NCBI GenBank assembly: GCA_002345845.1
Contig: DDWF01000271.1
Coordinates: forward strand, 1 to 7,197
From: Betaproteobacteria bacterium UBA2293
GTDB lineage: Bacteria > Pseudomonadota > Gammaproteobacteria > Burkholderiales > Rhodocyclaceae
DNA: 7,197 nucleotides
Reading direction: 5' to 3'
A model generated the notes under the pieces. The model had not been told where the DNA came from and made no database searches. It saw nothing but the letters and a program-made list of their open reading frames with translations. The first letter of the stretch is position 1, and the number at the start of each line of letters is the position of its first letter. This document shows, in pieces, positions 5,924-7,197 of this stretch. A program made the position numbers and the translations under genes.

Positions 5924-6813
5924 TCAGATTATTCATCTTTGGTTTTTCGGCCCTGTTGGCCGGCTGTTTCTCCCAACCACCGGCGCCAGCGGTCGACCGT
6001 GGTGCCTCGGCTCAGGCGGCTGCCCAGCCATCGGGTCCGGGCTACTACACGGTGAAGCGGGGCGACACCCTGTACCGGATCGCCATGGAACATGGCCAGG
6101 ATTATCGCGATGTCGCTGGCTGGAACAATATCGTCAATCCTGCGACGATCAAGGAAGGACAGATTCTTCGGGTCGCCCCTCCGGTGGCTGTTGGCGATGC
6201 CACGGCAGGTGTCCAGGCGACACCGATTGCTATCGGGGGCGGGGTTGAGGTTCGTTCACTGGATGCGCCGGCTATGGCGGAGCCGTCCGGGGTACTCAAG
6301 CGTGAGCCGCGGGTTGGCAAGGAACCCTACTCGGACGAGGCCTACGCCCGTCTCGGCCGTGGGGCGGCCAGCGCACCCGCTGCGACCGAAACGCGCGTTG
6401 AAGCGAAACCCGAGCCGGCACCAGCGGCTGCCACTGTTGCGCCGGACGATGTGCCATGGATATGGCCCTCGGCGGGAAAGGTCGTGGCACCCTACAGCGA
6501 ATCCGGCAACAAAGGCCTGGATTTTGCCGGCAAGGCAGGCGATGCGGTCATTGCCGCCGGCGAGGGCAAGGTGGTCTATGCCGGATCGGGGCTGCGCGGT
6601 TACGGCGAACTGGTGATCATCAAGCACAATGCGACTTTCCTTTCGGCCTATGCCCATAACCGGAAGATTCTGGTCAAGGAAGGGCAGCAGGTCGCCCGTG
6701 GTCAGAAAATCGCCGAGATGGGCAATTCCGATGCCGATTCGGTGAAGCTGCATTTCGAAATCCGCAAGCAGGGCAAGCCGGTCGATCCTGCCCAGTACCT
6801 GCCCCGGCGATGA
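5920..6813 (+). CDS. nlpD: Lipoprotein NlpD, LysM plus degenerate LytM/M23 domain (297 residues)
   Basis: NlpD is an outer-membrane-anchored activator of periplasmic N-acetylmuramoyl-L-alanine amidases that split septal peptidoglycan. A short signal peptide ends in the lipobox LLAGC (Cys16 lipidated). A LysM peptidoglycan-binding domain covers about 42-86 ([14 protein letters not shown] to QILRV). A Pro/Ala-rich linker follows, then an M23-fold domain (about 180-297). Two residues needed for catalysis in active M23 enzymes are replaced: Asn197 where the first zinc His is expected (NKGLD, Asp201 kept), and Lys276 in place of the first His of HxH (KLH, His278 kept). This supports an activator role, not that of a hydrolase. 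AGGA (5911-5914) precedes the ATG, and the start overlaps the pcm stop. The stop overlaps the rpoS start. Confidence 0.93.
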   Translation: MIRLFIFGFSALLAGCFSQPPAPAVDRGASAQAAAQPSGPGYYTVKRGDTLYRIAMEHGQDYRDVAGWNNIVNPATIKEGQILRVAPPVAVGDATAGVQATPIAIGGGVEVRSLDAPAMAEPSGVLKREPRVGKEPYSDEAYARLGRGAASAPAATETRVEAKPEPAPAAATVAPDDVPWIWPSAGKVVAPYSESGNKGLDFAGKAGDAVIAAGEGKVVYAGSGLRGYGELVIIKHNATFLSAYAHNRKILVKEGQQVARGQKIAEMGNSDADSVKLHFEIRKQGKPVDPAQYLPRR

Positions 6814-7197
6814 GCGCGGACGACGGCGTCGAGGACGAGGAGTTCGAAGGGCCGGCGGACCCTGCGCTGCTGCCCGAAAGCGAGGCGCCGCAGCCGGAAC
6901 TCGAGTTGCTCGAGGACGTTACCCAGCTCTATCTGAACGAAATCGGCGCCAAGCCGCTGCTGACGCCGGAGCAGGAGTTCGCCACGGCGCGCCTGGTGCG
7001 GGCGGGTGATTTCGCCGCCCGGCAGAAAATGATCGAGCACAACCTGCGGCTGGTGGTGAATATTGCCAAGCACTACCTGAATCGCGGCATTCCTCTGCTC
7101 GACCTGATCGAAGAGGGCAACCTCGGCCTGATTCACGCCCTGGAAAAGTTCGATCCGGAACGCGGTTTCCGTTTCTCGACCTATGCCACCTGGTGGA
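6810..7197 (+). CDS. rpoS: RNA polymerase sigma factor RpoS, N-terminal 129 codons, cut by window edge
   Basis: RpoS directs transcription in stationary phase and general stress. After an acidic N terminus (about 1-35), the segment [20 protein letters not shown] matches sigma region 1.2, [12 protein letters not shown] region 2.1, and [34 protein letters not shown] regions 2.2-2.4 as far as the window edge. The short acidic N terminus and the place after nlpD separate it from RpoD. The ATG at 6810 overlaps the nlpD stop (ATGA) and has no clear ribosome site, so translation may depend on coupling to nlpD. In E. coli the two genes are separated and rpoS has a main promoter within nlpD; I cannot identify such a promoter here by eye. 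Confidence 0.95.
   Translation, partial: MSADDGVEDEEFEGPADPALLPESEAPQPELELLEDVTQLYLNEIGAKPLLTPEQEFATARLVRAGDFAARQKMIEHNLRLVVNIAKHYLNRGIPLLDLIEEGNLGLIHALEKFDPERGFRFSTYATWW

Noticed and set aside
6702..7136. Minus-strand frame of 144 codons opposite nlpD end and rpoS
   Set aside because: It mirrors the rpoS coding sequence, whose sigma regions are unmistakable on the plus strand.

Overview
The window joins part of a degraded integrative conjugative element (left, about 1-4057) to a conserved stretch of chromosome (right, about 4058-7197). The gene order surE-pcm-nlpD-rpoS, an H-NS-family gene ahead of it, and a tRNA-Pro(GGG) 3' part directly upstream point to a betaproteobacterium, plausibly of the Rhodocyclales. 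That placement is inference from gene order and protein style, not from a search.

Element side. On the minus strand, reading away from the attachment site, lie a 480-residue tyrosine integrase (3866-2424), the 3' part of a MobH-type relaxase gene traI (about 2093-1113), and the first 370 codons of the coupling ATPase traD (1111 to the window edge). The relaxase has lost its catalytic N-terminal domain and has no start codon at its broken end, so the element is probably no longer self-transferable. On the plus strand, convergent with the integrase and overlapping its last 72 bases, an open frame at 2025-2495 carries the motif series of a Cas4/RecB-like PD-(D/E)XK nuclease (D, E-x-K, Q and a C-x2-C-x5-C cluster). 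It also seems to lack its 5' end. The two broken genes meet at about 2025-2096, which I read as a deletion or recombination scar.

Boundary. From 4058 to 4102 the sequence matches a tRNA-Pro(GGG) from the anticodon loop to the CCA end, followed by the gene's own terminator (4111-4132). The 5' half of the tRNA is absent. This is the displaced 3' tRNA piece expected when a tyrosine integrase recombines in the anticodon loop. The rebuilt tRNA should lie at the far left end of the element, outside the window. Short direct and inverted repeats between the integrase and this junction are candidate recombinase or regulator binding sites.

Chromosome side. A promoter-like site (4145-4173) precedes an H-NS-family gene, followed with a 2-base gap or 4-base overlaps by surE, pcm, nlpD and rpoS (cut by the right edge). 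The tight packing suggests one transcript with translational coupling, linking a nucleoid regulator, stationary-phase repair enzymes, a cell-division lipoprotein and the stationary-phase sigma factor. The inserted element stops upstream of the tRNA terminator and the operon promoter, so the operon probably still works.
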